Of a DNA stretch of 64,000 nt, positions 33,219 to 44,874 are shown piece by piece. The position numbers were made by a program, and so were the translations under genes. The notes beneath the pieces are model-generated. The model saw nothing but the letters and a program-made list of their open reading frames with translations, had not been told where the DNA came from and did no database searches. Every line of letters starts with the position of its first letter. Positions within the stretch are counted from its first letter, which is position 1. Source of the DNA: Deroplatys truncata (lineage: Eukaryota > Arthropoda > Insecta > Mantodea > Mantidae); the NCBI GenBank assembly GCA_030765065.1, contig CM060978.1:219685498-219749497 (forward strand), given 5' to 3'.

Positions 33219-36200
33219 CATGGTTAGGATTTTTAGGTGCGCAACTTTTTACTTAGGGTAAGTTAAAACTGTGCGGAAAGATATCACAGTGTGAAATTTT
33301 GTTTCCAGTTGCGAAAAGTGGCATTTTTTCTAGCACATTTTTCTCTTTTTTGGGACATTTACCCCTTTTTGGCACCTTTATCCCAAGTTCTCCCAACCAT
33401 GCCCATAATCCTCTTTTTTTCCCCCTTTTTTCTTTTAAGTTTCATTTCAATTTATTCTTTAACTTTCAATTAACGTCTCCTCAGCTTGCTGTGTACGTGC
33501 GAATAGTAAGCCTTCCTCTTTCAGTAAAAGCCGCGCGGGAATCGACAGCACACCCGCAACAATGGAAAATAATTGTGTGTTCGACGAAAAACTCTTTCTC
33601 TCGCTTTACCGCTATAAAGTAGCCCGCAATAATGCAATTGACAATGAGTGATTCTATCCCACCAGAATCAGCAGCTGCTGTTCGTGAATGTGGGTTTGTT
33701 ATTGTGAGAGACGTCATCTGTGCGTGGAGGCGAAGGCTGGTCACGCAGGGACGGCAGTAACCTCACCCGCGCAGTTCCGAGAATTATTAAGACTGGGTTA
33801 TGCTCGAAACTACAAGAAATCGCTGAGACTGAAGTTCCAGCATGAATGAGAACATTCTGGTAATTGTGGCGGTGTTATAAGAGAATGTGGATAACGAATG
33901 GGCGCAAGAGTGAGTTGTGAGACAGTCGCATTGTGTTAGCAAATGAATTAGCGTTAGCTCTCCAAACGAGTGTACTAGTACTAGATTTTACCATACCAAA
34001 GATGTCCAGTACTCGATTTAATGTTCTGGCTGAGGAATTCATAAACACTGATGGAACTGTTATGCGATGTACTATTTGTGATTCAGGAATTTTATTAAAT
34101 GAAAAACACCGGCGAGATCGCATTAAACAACACATTTCCAACTCTTAAGCGCAAATGAACAAGCCTCTTCAAGCAAACAAATCACGGCAACCTCTATTAC
34201 GAAATGCGTTTCAACAGAGTTCTTCAAAAAGCCAAAATTTGAAGGAATTAAACATTGATTTGTATGCAGCTCTTACACAAGCAGGAATTCCACTCAATAA
34301 GGTGAACCATCCAGCCTTCAAGGGATTTCTTGAAAAATACACAAAGATATTAATGCCCGATGACAGTACTTCAAGAAAAAAACTACACGGAGCCTGTTTA
34401 CCAAGAAACCATAGAAAGAATCAAGGGAAAAGTGTCTGATTGCGATGTGGGAATCATTGTGGATGAAACCATAAACTCAATGGAACGATACGTTTTGAAC
34501 ATTTTAGTTTTTCCCTTAGCATGGGAGAAAGATAAGCGCATGTTGTTAAAAATGTACGAGCTGCAGAAAGCCAATGCCAGTACAATACTGCAATCCATTA
34601 TGGACTTCTGCCAAAAACTCTGGCCTACTGGTATCGAGTTTGAAAAGCTTCTTCTTGTGGTTACGGACCAGGCTCCATACATGGTTTCAGCTTTTAACCA
34701 ATTAAGACATTTATTTCCTAACTTGAAGCATGTGACATGCTTGGCTCAAGCCCTTCACAGGGTTTGTGAATCCATAAGGAACGAATACGACATTTCAAAT
34801 CAATTCATCTCTGCCCTGAAGAAGATTCTACTGAAAGCTCCGAGCCCTGTTGTATACTACAGGGAAATCACTGGCCTGCCCCTTCCAAATTTCTCGGTCA
34901 TTACCTGCTGGGGATCTTGGATTGAGTGTGCTGCTATGTTGTGTGAGAATTTTGACAAAATTAAAGAGTTTGTGCTTTCTTTGGATCCATCCGACGCAGG
35001 TGCAATTTCCAAGGCAAAGCAACTGCTGTTATCGGTGAAAATACATAATTTGCAGACAGGACTACATTCTGTCCATACTTATAAGTACCTGCCTGCAGCT
35101 ATTAAACGAATGGAAGAACAAGGTCTGGAAAAGGAAAAACATTGAGATATTTTTACTTCCAGGAGGGAGCAGTTAGATGGCTTTGCCAAAGACAAACTTT
35201 AATCTAGTCTTCAGAAGAATCCAGAATTGAGGAATTTGCCACATCTGTAGAGTTGCCATTCCGAGTGAATGCAAGGTTTGCCCCCACTGGTTTCTGTGGA
35301 TGTTGAAAGAAGCTTTAGCATCTACAAAGACATTTTATCTCCTAATAGAAATAGACATACTTTTAAAAATGTGGAGATGCTTAATGTGAAGTATAATAGC
35401 GTCATGTTTTTTTCCTTTTTTTGACGAGTGATAATATGATATACTTGTTTGTAGTTCAATAAATTAGAATAGAGGGAAGAGAAATCGTTGAATTAGTTAA
35501 GGGAATGTACAACTGAAATTAACCCAATATCTCAACAACAACAACAAATTCCAAAAAATTCTCCATTGTTTGTAGTTTTAGAATCCACTTTTATTTTTGA
35601 CCTAGCGAACGCTTCAGGATCGCTACGAGACTTTTTAAATACCCTTGCGCATTTTGTTGCTAGCTGTTTATATTTTTAAAACTTCATTTTAAGGCGTTTC
35701 TTATTTTCAGCATTTCTGTATATTCAAAATGTTTCACACGATGTAGTTTTTATCAATCCATATTGACATTTTCTATGCTTATTTCAAAAACCCAAATAAA
35801 TAAAACTGTCATAATTTTTTTGTGTAATGAATACTTTTTGCGCTACTAATTTTTGAAGATAATGTATAAAAAACTAAAAAATGCAAATACAAAATTGCAA
35901 AACTTTTTTCTCTTAAACTAAGAATGGTAGAAAAAAGTTATATGACAGATTTGTAGTTCCTTGACATAGAAGCAACATAAGATTTTTTTTGAAGAATGTA
36001 TCATGTGTTGCATTTTGAATATACCCATAACTTTATATTTTGAAAATTAATAACGTGAAAACTAATTAAGATTTTGGATTGAATTCACAAAACAATTATA
36101 TCATGTGGTTGCAATTTCAGCCCAATTGAAGGGATAGTTTAGAAAATAGCAATTTCCGTTGTACATCCCCTTAAATAAACCAGCGCCTTATTGTCCCTTT

Positions 36201-36267
36201 TTTTACCTTATTTGAGCACCTTTTCCCTTTTTTCATCTAAAATTTGCACCTAAAAATCCTAACCCTG
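33219..36267 (+). mobile_element. hAT transposon with TIRs and 8-base duplication
   Basis: 3,049 bases. The left end CATGGTTAGGATTTTTAGGT and right end ACCTAAAAATCCTAACCCTG are inverted repeats starting with the CA(G)GG-type hAT terminus. The flanking octamers are GCCATAAG (33211-33218) and GTAATAAG (36268-36275), six of eight identical, as expected for an aged 8-base hAT duplication. The interior encodes a BED-finger/CGGBP1-like transposase and has AT-rich subterminal regions with CCCTTTTTT motifs on both sides. Confidence 0.9.
34002..35395 (+). pseudogene. hAT transposase, CGGBP1-like type (broken)
   Basis: Starts at ATG 34002: MSSTRFNVLAEEFINTDGTV, then the zinc finger MRCTICDSG.....RRDRIKQHISNS (C, C, H pattern of BED/CGGBP1 fingers). 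An in-frame TAA at 34146 precedes LYAALTQAGIPLNKVNHPAF and FLEKYTKILMPDDSTSR. A frameshift at about 34370-34400 leads to CDVGIIVDETINSMERYVLN (first catalytic region, D in VDET), LLVVTDQAPYMVSAFNQLRH, LKHVTCLAQALHRVCESIRN, and ITCWGSWIECAAML. After a stop at 35143, further frame changes end in VSVDVERSFSIYKDILSPNR, the conserved hAT C-terminal dimerisation motif. The family includes the source of vertebrate CGGBP1. At least one stop, one frameshift and a damaged 3' third make it inactive, although over half is well preserved. Confidence 0.87.
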
Positions 36268-36275
36268 GTAATAAG

Positions 36276-36974
36276 CCTCGCCGTTTACAACTTAGCTTCA
36301 AATACACTGAATTACAGTCAAACATCTCGATGATCCTGGCAGTGCAGCTTGAGGCAATGCATGGTGTTGGGTGAACTAAGAAGGTGCCGTGAGTCACTAA
36401 CGAGTGCAGAGGAGATCAAGTTTCGTTTTGACGATGTATACATAACGCGGCCAGGACAAGGAACCAGTCGGTGAAATATGTAGCTAAGTGTATTGATTCT
36501 ACATAGAATGCATTCACTAGCACAGTCCTGTCCTGGTCAATGACCTGTGGTACACGTTCTAGATAGTACGGAACGAATGGACACCTTGCCAGTAAGGGTA
36601 TAAGAAAGCTCAAGGTATATGTAAACTACTGTTAAGGTGGCCAGAATAGAATTTCAGGGCTCATGTCGATGAACCTGATATATGCACGTTTACAGTTACA
36701 TTCATGGCTTTTATAAGTGCTAATAAAGACAAATGTGTGGTAAAGTTCTATGGACCGCGGGCCAATTTCGACATTTCATTTCATTAATCGCATGCCTACC
36801 TGGTTGAACATTAAAACTAAAAGGAAAGGGAAGGAACTGTTAACACTTGTGTAACCTAACTTTATATTGCTTCCGGTTACGGTATTTTTGTTTGTGAATA
36901 TCTTATGTGACGTGTGTAATTAGAAAAAGTGCCATTAGTAAGTGAAGGTGCGCTGACTGACCGTAATTCACCGA
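36276..36974. other. Interval, nothing recognised
   Basis: Sequence between the hAT element and an old HelA copy; no gene supported. Confidence 0.5.
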
Positions 36975-37341
36975 TCTGTACATGTACATTATGGGTAGAT
37001 ATGGTATTGCACCCCACCCAAAAGTTCGATATCAAGATTTCATCGGAAATACATATTTTGAGTTTCCCTCATTTCAAAGAAATCTGTTTAGAAAATGTCC
37101 ATGTGCGTGTCTGTGTCTGTGTTAGCATAAATCAAAAACGAAATGTCGGACAAACACCAAACCTGTTATTTAAGTTTAGTATTTCCAAAAAGATGCAACA
37201 AGAAGATTTTCAAGTAAATTCCTCTAATCTAAACCACTCTTTACAGATAAAATGTTTCGCGATTTTTCATTTTCTAAAAGTTGACTAACGATTTTGATTA
37301 AAATACCATATATTTTATATATTCATAACAAATAAAATGTA

Positions 37342-38577
37342 CGCTATGTATCCGGACAACCCCACAAACATACGTTTTTCATCTTAGGTGCATTGTGCTG
37401 CAACCTACTGCCTGGTACTCATTATCCGCGACCGCAGTAGTCATTAGACATCGTGAAACAGCAGAATGGGACGCTCCGTGGAACTCACGGACTTCGAACG
37501 TGGTCAGGTGTTTGGGTGTCACTTGTCTCAGAAGTCTGTACGCGAGATTTCCACACTCCTAAACATCCCTAGGTCCACTGTTTCTCATGTGATAGTGAAG
37601 TGTAAACGTGAAGAGACATGTATAGCACAAAAGCGTACCGGCCGATCTCGTCTGTTGACTGACACGGACCGCCGACATTTGAAGAGGGTCGTAAAGAGTA
37701 ATAGGCAGACATCTATCCAGACCATCACACAGGAATTCCAAACTACATCAGGATCCACTCCAAGTAATATGACATTTGGGCGTGAGGTGAGAAACCTTGG
37801 ATTCCATGGTCGAGCGGCTGCTCATAAGCCACACATCACGCAGGAAAATGCCAAACGACGCCTCGCTTGGTGTAAGGAGCGTCAACATTACACGATTGAA
37901 CAGTGGCAAAGCGTTGTGTGAGTGACGAATCACGGTACATAATGTGGCGATCCGATGGCAGGGTGTGGGTATGGCGAATGCCCGGTGAACGTCATCTGCC
38001 AGTGTGTGTAGTGCCAACAGTAAAATTCGGAGGTGATGGTGGTATAGTGTGGTCGTGTTTTTTCTGGAGGGGTCCTGCACCCCTTGTTGTTTTACGTGGC
38101 ACGATCACAGCGCAGACCTACATTGATATTTTAAGCACCTTCTTGCTTCCCACTGTTGATGAGCAATTCGGGGATGGCGATTACATCTTTCAACACGATC
38201 GAGCAGCTGTTCATACTGCACGGGCTGTGGCGGAGTGGTTACACGACAATAACTTCCCTGTAATGGACTGGCCTCACAGAGTCCTGACTTGAATCCTATA
38301 GAACACCTTTGGGATGTTTTGGAACGCCGACTTCGTGCCAGGCCTCACCGACCTACATGGATACCTCTCCTCAGTTTCGCACTCAGTGAAGAATGGGCTG
38401 CCATTCCCCAAGAAACCTTCCAGCACCTGATTGAAAGAATACCTGCGAGAGTGAACGCTGTCATCAAGGCTAAGGGTGGGCCAACATCATAATGACTTCC
38501 AGCATTACCAATGGAGGGCGCCACGAACTTGTACGTCATTTTCAGCCAGGTGTCCGGACACTTTTGATCACGTAGTG
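37342..38577 (+). mobile_element. Tc1-like transposon (copy 1) in HelA
   Basis: 1,236 bases bounded by TA at 37340-37341 and 38578-38579. The right end, read inverted, is CACTACGTGATCAAAAGTGT then CCGGACACC. The left end reads CGCTATGTATCCGGACA, i.e. the same TIR with a 10-base internal deletion of TGATCAAAAG. The interruption of a known HelA phrase gives an independent check of the boundaries. Confidence 0.92.
37466..38492 (+). pseudogene. Tc1 transposase, DD34E type (two single-base deletions)
   Basis: Begins at ATG 37466 with MGRSVELTDFERGQVFGCHL, a Tc1 paired-like DNA-binding domain: KSVREISTLLNIPRSTV is the first recognition helix, RTGRSRLLTDTDRRHLKR the GRPR-like hinge and second subdomain, and TPSNMTFGREVRNLGFHGR leads to the catalytic domain. 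SDESRY carries the first aspartate, IFQHDRAAVHTARAV the second, and LNPIEHLWDVLERR the glutamate. Against copy 2, one base is missing near 37920 (which truncates the first frame at 151 codons) and one near 38279, so the sequence is in three frames. Otherwise it is nearly complete and relatively young. Confidence 0.92.
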
Positions 38578-38980
38578 TATATCTTGAATATTCTGATAAT
38601 GCGCCATACAAAAACATAGATCTCGTTAATACACACACTATTTCATTTTGTGGCATGAGCCTTTTCCGAGATATTGGTATTAATGGTTCGAATTGTTCAA
38701 TTCTTAGTCATTCTTTGAAGTCCTGTCGATTAATAATTTCTCACGAATGCATGGAAACAGTATGAAATGTTAAGGCCAGTGTATAGCGTGCAGTTCTAAA
38801 ACATGTGACTGTCGCCGTTTCCTTTGTAGGTATCTATACAAGTTTATTGCAGCTATTTCACATAGGTTTATATCGATTAAAATGAATTGGATAGGAACAT
38901 AAACGTTCTTAAGAGTAACGTGTGTGTTCAGTAATAAGCGATAGAGTGCGAAAAAAGTTCTGTGAATGTAACACTTCAGA

Positions 38981-39626
38981 TTTTTATAGCCTCTTCCACT
39001 TAAGGTATAGAAATATTCTGCGAATTGTAAGCATACATACAATTACATAATGGGGAAAATTTTTTTACTGAATATGTGGAAAAGCAGGGCTTATTGCAAG
39101 ATTTTCGACTTTTTGTTATTATTGTGTGCATCTAAATTAACCCCTGAAATCAGCTTAACAATTGAAAACATTTTGAATACATCTTTGTATCTCCGCAAGC
39201 AAAGAACAAAAAGCGGACAATATAAAATTTCAATTTAAGGAAGTAAAAGAATTTTTAAGAATTTCTCTCGTTGCAGATTAACTGTCAAGTGGAAAATTTT
39301 TATCTTCTCGAAACGGATCCTAAGAATTGATTTATATCTCAGATAGGAATTTTAGGATCACAAATAACATGAATACTTTGAATTTTCTGTAAATATCCAG
39401 ATAGGTTTTCCTTTTTATAATTAAATTTTATAATCATGAAAGACATGCAATACCTTAAAAAGGAATGCTAACAGCAAAACATCAAATCAGACCAACTATC
39501 TACCACTTTATCTTCATATGATTATTTATTGTGTATAATTACAAAATAACACAAAGCATTCAACATAATCACATTGACTACGCAAGTCCCTATGGTGGTC
39601 AAAAATTGATAATACAAGAGTAATAA

Positions 39627-39660
<34 letters not shown>

Positions 39661-41053
39661 TAATTGGAAGTTTATATCCATTCATTCGGTTATCATACTC
39701 CGATGTTCGGATATTCACTTATAATCTTTAGTTTCTCAGAAAGAAAGCAGCGGTTTCTTTCTTTATGGGAAGTTTGTGATGAATTTATAAGTAGAAAAGC
39801 AAGAACTGAGCGACATATGAAAATGACAGTGGACATGGATAACAACAGCATCAAACTAGTAGAAGTATCTACTCCTTCTTATTGCTACCCATTATTTTCT
39901 GTTTGTGTTAATTTTGGCCTTCATTCTATTTTGTTTTTCGTGTGTTTTCTTAGCAGTTTTGTGTATGTTCGTTACTGATAATGACCAAGGTTAAGTTGAT
40001 GTTTTAAATTGATATTATTTCATCCCAAACTAATTTTCTCTATAAGTAACGGGAAGCCGAATGTGCCAAGTAGACATTCACGATAAATCATTACAAACTG
40101 TGATAGTTGTGGTTATTCAGCAGTGCTTTTGCATAGTATTTTCAGTCTTTTCTTTGCTCAGTCCTAAACTCCATTTTTCGGGTTTTTCACCAAACATCAG
40201 CGGTGTATTCTCTAAATGCCTCTCTGCATTCTTTTGCCATGACCGGTGTAATTTAATAAAAACTCCCAAAATGAAGTCTATATCGGTTTGGGAAGTTTTG
40301 CCAGAAATTGCTCAGAAACTAAATCTACACCATACTAATTATTTAAAGCCACAAAAACAGTTTCCTTCTGTTGAAGAAATACGGGATTAATAACACAAAG
40401 GTCGTCTTTTTCAGTTTTCTCCACTGCAGCTCAAGCTGGGCTATCTCAAGACATGCTGCATAATTAGAATTACATTTTGAATGCTACTCTTTGATCGAAA
40501 TAGCTGCTGAACGTATAATGTCGTCGTGCTTCTCTTTATTGAACGGCCTCCCTATCTCGGCAGATATCCAAGTGCATGCTCTTTTCTGAAAGGGTCGAGC
40601 GACATTTGTCATGTTCCCATGTGTAGATCTTAAAGGATCTGCTTTGATACTTGCGTGTTTTCGCTCCCTTACTGTAATTACTCTAGGGTAAACAGTGCAA
40701 GAAAATAGCTAGATATTGTTGTTTCCCTTTGTGTTGAACAGACAAGAGACGAGGGAAAATCTGAAGCCAGCCCTCTGATATGGTCTAATTACTTTATTAT
40801 GAAACTTGATCCAAACTTGCCTTGTCGGATGTTTGCTTTCCCAAGAAACCTCGAAAATTATCTTAACAAGGAATTTGAGCCCTAACAAAGGATATGAAAC
40901 TTAACAAGCATTTATGTAATGCGTCTGCCAAAAATTAGTTTCTAGGTACATTTGAAAGCTTTACCAGAGTTCAAAGTCTCAGATGTTGGAAGTTTGAACA
41001 CCTTCTTTCAACTTAACATTGCAATACGGAAGCATTTTACTTGTATGTACTTG
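38981..41053. other. AT-rich interval with an AAT microsatellite
   Basis: No gene supported. Frames at 39664-39978 and 40061-40390 show no recognisable motif. (AAT)n lies at 39631-39660. Confidence 0.5.
39631..39660. repeat. (AAT)n microsatellite
   Basis: Ten uninterrupted AAT trinucleotides. Confidence 0.92.
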
Positions 41054-41186
41054 TACTTTTAATTTCTCTGTCACGTACATAGTGCTAGAGAAGGTAATGC
41101 ATCCCACCCAAAAATTCGATATTGAGATTTCACCAGAAATATAGTTTTGAGGCACCTTGAATCCAGAAAGCATTTTTAGAAAAGGC

Positions 41187-41225
<39 letters not shown>
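41187..41225. repeat. (GT)n microsatellite in HelA core
   Basis: GT run at the usual core position of the repeat. Confidence 0.9.
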
Positions 41226-41227
<2 letters not shown>

Positions 41228-41398
41228 CAGCACAACTCAAACGAAAAGTCGGATAAATACCAAACTTTTATTTTATTTTATTTTCCAAATATGCGACACG
41301 CGGATTTTCAAAAAATCCGTCCACACCAACTAGCACCAACAATATGCAACATTTTCGACATTTTTTTATTTTCTAAAAATTAATATGATTAAAATATT

Positions 41399-42372
41399 GA
41401 GAGTGTAACTATGGTCATATATGCCACATATAGATTAATGTAAATTATAATGTGAAATGGTATTAATAAGCAAAATACTTGTTATATAAATATGTTAAGG
41501 CGTAAGTTTTATGTATGTGCAAGTGTTTAGCTGGAGCTGTGGAACCCTTGTTAAAAGCCGACAAACATGTTTTTATTAGAATATGGGCCCAGGCAAAAAG
41601 GACTTGTAAGGGTAAGTAATAAAGCAATAACTTGAGTCTTTGTGGAATAGAAAATGCGACAAGCGAAAACAACATATTTTTGTAGATAGATCACATGTTT
41701 GGAAACAACCAACAATAGCCGGTTAAGTCTTCTAGAAGGTTCCAAACTGAACGAAGAAGCCAATAAGATTGTAAAAAAGAATATATTTAAAATGTTTAAG
41801 TGCAGCAAAGTTAGTTGTAGCGTCCCCATCAGCCAAGGCGGTTGCGTATAAAGTGCTGTGATGTGAATAACATACATATAAACTCTCAGAAGCAGGCGTT
41901 TTTATTTACTTCTCATAATGTATTGGGAACGTTGAAATGTTATCAATTTAAAAGTTAAAGAAATGAGAAATAAATTATATTTTAGGAATGTGTGATAAAT
42001 ACTACCATTATTTCTAGATCACTTATAAAAAATACTTGACTGCTCAGCGACCGTTCTACACCTCCAACTAGCTAAAGTAACTGTGTAGCTTCGTGCTAAA
42101 GCAGAAAATGCATGTGTCATTGTGTTCTTCCACGGATTTAATCTTTTGTTAGAATTGTTACATCTTACCTTCCTTCCCGTACCATACCCTGTAAAGTTAA
42201 ACAAGCTCTACCCAAGAAACCCAAACAGCAGCAGCCGTGGCAATAACATCATAAAAATGTAATAGTAACAACCAATACACAAGATAATCACCATAGTTCA
42301 TATATTAATTCATATATTAATATATCGGACATACTGCGAGTTATGCTCCCAACACGAGTATACCGCATCATC
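41399..42372. mobile_element. Unknown 974-base insert in HelA
   Basis: Lies between the two halves of a HelA copy, flanked by ATATT on both sides (41394-41398 and 42373-42377), which could be a 5-base duplication. The insert begins GAGTGTAACTATGGTC and ends ACCGCATCATC. I see no TIR, LTR partner or coding region; a minus frame of 108 codons at 41551-41877 has no motif. A solo LTR is possible. Confidence 0.45.
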
Positions 42373-42885
42373 ATATTAAAGTTATTCACATGAAACATAA
42401 AATGTATATCTTGAATTTTCTGAGAATAGCCTATGAAGTTATCTTCATTCGGAATGTTTTGTGTAATCTTGTGTATTTAAACGTTGGGCGATAGATGTAA
42501 ATGTACTAGACAAAAAACATAGATCCTTTAAAACACACAATTTATTTCAAATAACTTTTGTGGCATCAGATATTTCCGAGATATTGTTATTATTGGTTCC
42601 TTTTGTTAAATATTTTGCCATTCTCTTTTAAGTCCCCTAATTTTCAGTGGTTTCTCTCAAGTGAATGGAAACAGTGTGGAATTTTAAGGTCAGCACATAG
42701 CAACCATTTCTTAAAAACTTTATTATCGCTATTCGCTTTGTATCTATAACGAAATGTGTAATGCTGTTTCTGCAAGGTTTATCGCGATACAAATGAAGTA
42801 GGTGGAACAATAAGCTTTCGAAAGAATAATTTGTATACCCACTAATAAACTATAGAAAGTAGGGAAAGTATGTCAATATAACACA

Positions 42886-44680
42886 CTTTTTTCTCAAAAG
42901 TAGTTCAGTTGAATCGGTAGTCAATACTTGCTCATTGTTATTATTTCTCGAACAAAGAAATGCAGAAGGAAGGTTGGGAATGACATATTGGATCAAAATA
43001 TTAACTCAAAATACAAGTTAATAAAAATATATCTTCTATTTAATAACAGAAAACATGGGCATAAATAAAGAATTTTAAGTATGACAAGTACAGATTTTTC
43101 AAATTCCGCGACTTAAATAGAATTTGCTCTTTAGGACTATGTGCTTCGTACGACTCCTAAACCTAAATCTAAACCTCAAAATATTTTCTGTGAATAAAAT
43201 TGTGTACGCAACTTGTGGAACGTGGAATTTTTTCTTATACTTCACGAGCATAGCGATGAAAAAAATTTTCACACTTAAAAAACACTTATTGGGTAAACAA
43301 GTATTACGTGCCTAGACTTCTGGAGTTTAAAAGCAATTTATAGGGCTTTAATATTGCATTATTTTATGCTTAAAATGTAACTTTTGAGATTAAAATATTC
43401 TTACCTCTGTAAGCTTCAAATATAAAATTACAAATTTAAAACAATTCTGGAAGCTTCATTAATAAACCAACTTAAACATCAGACAATTATGCTAACCTAA
43501 CATCATTTTCTAGTTTGAAATATTCATATGAAATGTCTGAGTTTCGGGAGGAAATTTGAAATCGGTTTTTATTATTGTTTTTTTGTATTTAAAACATAAC
43601 ACTAATTTAATTTGATATTTCCAGGCATGAAGTTCCCAAATTTAACGGAAAATGACTTGTAATGTTTAAAAAAGTATACCTTTTCACAAATAATTAAGTG
43701 TTATAGTTATTTAGACATTTTAGTTTTACATATTTCGTATAAAATTTGTTTAATCTAAACGCCTAATATGTGCATTTAAGAATGTAAAAGTTTGGTTTGA
43801 AAATGTATACTGCATAGCGTGGAAAGCTTTGAATCTTTGAAGGAATAAAAAGAAACAAATCGAGAAAAATACAGGAGGAGTTAAATAAGAGGGGACTAAA
43901 GTATTTCAGTGGTTTTAAAGAAGTGTGATGCATAACAAGACAAAAATGCTAATTTTCGTTCAAATTTTATATATGCATAGAAGAGCATCTCTTGGCTGCG
44001 TTTTGTATTAAAACGAAAGTGCTCGCAAATAACTTGGTAAATATTTCCTCTGCTCGCAAACAGGATATTTTTTATTTCTTTAGTTATATTAGAGTGCGTA
44101 CTGTTTTTCTCTCCGCTCTCTGTTCCGAGTTGCCTGCAGTGAAATGAATACGAAGTGTATTATTCCACACGACCATTAAATCCAGGAATTCAGGTGCACA
44201 TTGTGAGGCGCCACCTCAGGGCAGCTTTGTTAGCGGACTGCACAAGTTTGGGTTGCAGTGAGAACTGGACTTTGAGAGGTACTTTATTGTGGTGGCGAAT
44301 TGTGGAATTCTGCGGCCAGGCCTGAGGGTTAAATTCATAATACAATGGGAGTAGGTATATACAGTTGGAGATACAGCGGTTGCACTCGTAGCATTAACGC
44401 CTCTGTATCCTACCAGTTCATTTCCAGGGTAATGCAACATTCATTGTTCCCAGGATGAGGCTGTGATATTTGAGAAATGCTGTTTGGTTAAAGTGGCCCT
44501 ATATGGGAGAAATGTTGTTTCACAATATTTAATCTCGGAGATTGGTAATCAAGTGGATTCACTCGGGCAATCGTGATTTATTTCTAAATTCAGTTAATCA
44601 GTACAAAGGTTTGTCATTGATGATAGGAAACTAAGCTGGCATAAATCATCCTATGAAATTAATTTATTTTTGAAACTATG
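42886..44680. other. AT-rich interval, nothing recognised
   Basis: Very AT-rich to about 44080, then more mixed. The part at 44190-44440 is moderately GC-rich without a readable gene. Confidence 0.55.
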
Positions 44681-44874
44681 TTTTAAGGAAGTGAGCGAGA
44701 TTGGTCTGCGGTAACGTGTGATGATTGCATTTGGGAGGTCACGGGTTCGATTTTTGGTGAGTATGGGTTTTTCGTGGTTTCCCGGATCGGGAAGTTTTAC
44801 TTCTAACAGGACTTTCCTGTTATCTGTTTCAGGGTTGAAGAACCAGGCGATTATAATGATGATGTGGCTGGGCT

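Larger units (their letters stand above)
36975..38980 (+). mobile_element. Old HelA copy split by a Tc1 element
   Basis: Plus-orientation old subfamily. The 5' part (36975-37341) contains CACCCAAAAGTTCGATATCA and a weak TG core (37099-37122). The 3' part (38578-38980) resumes with TATCTTGAATATTCTG and ends TGTGAATGTAACACTTCAGA before TTTTTA. Removing the Tc1 restores the HelA phrase AAAATGTATATCTTGAAT exactly. Confidence 0.75.
41054..42885 (+). mobile_element. Old HelA copy split by an unknown insert
   Basis: The 5' part (41054-41398) begins ACTTTTAATTTCTCTGTCAC, includes a GT microsatellite (41187-41225) and stops at GATTAAAATATT. The 3' part (42373-42885) resumes at ATATTAAAGTTATTCACATG and ends near GTCAATATAACACACTTTTT. 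The two parts are contiguous in the HelA consensus, so they are halves of one copy. Confidence 0.68.

Noticed and set aside
40061-40390. 109-codon frame in the 39-41 kb gap as a host gene
   Set aside because: No domain, no homologous motif and no second exon evidence; surrounding DNA is AT-rich and unremarkable.
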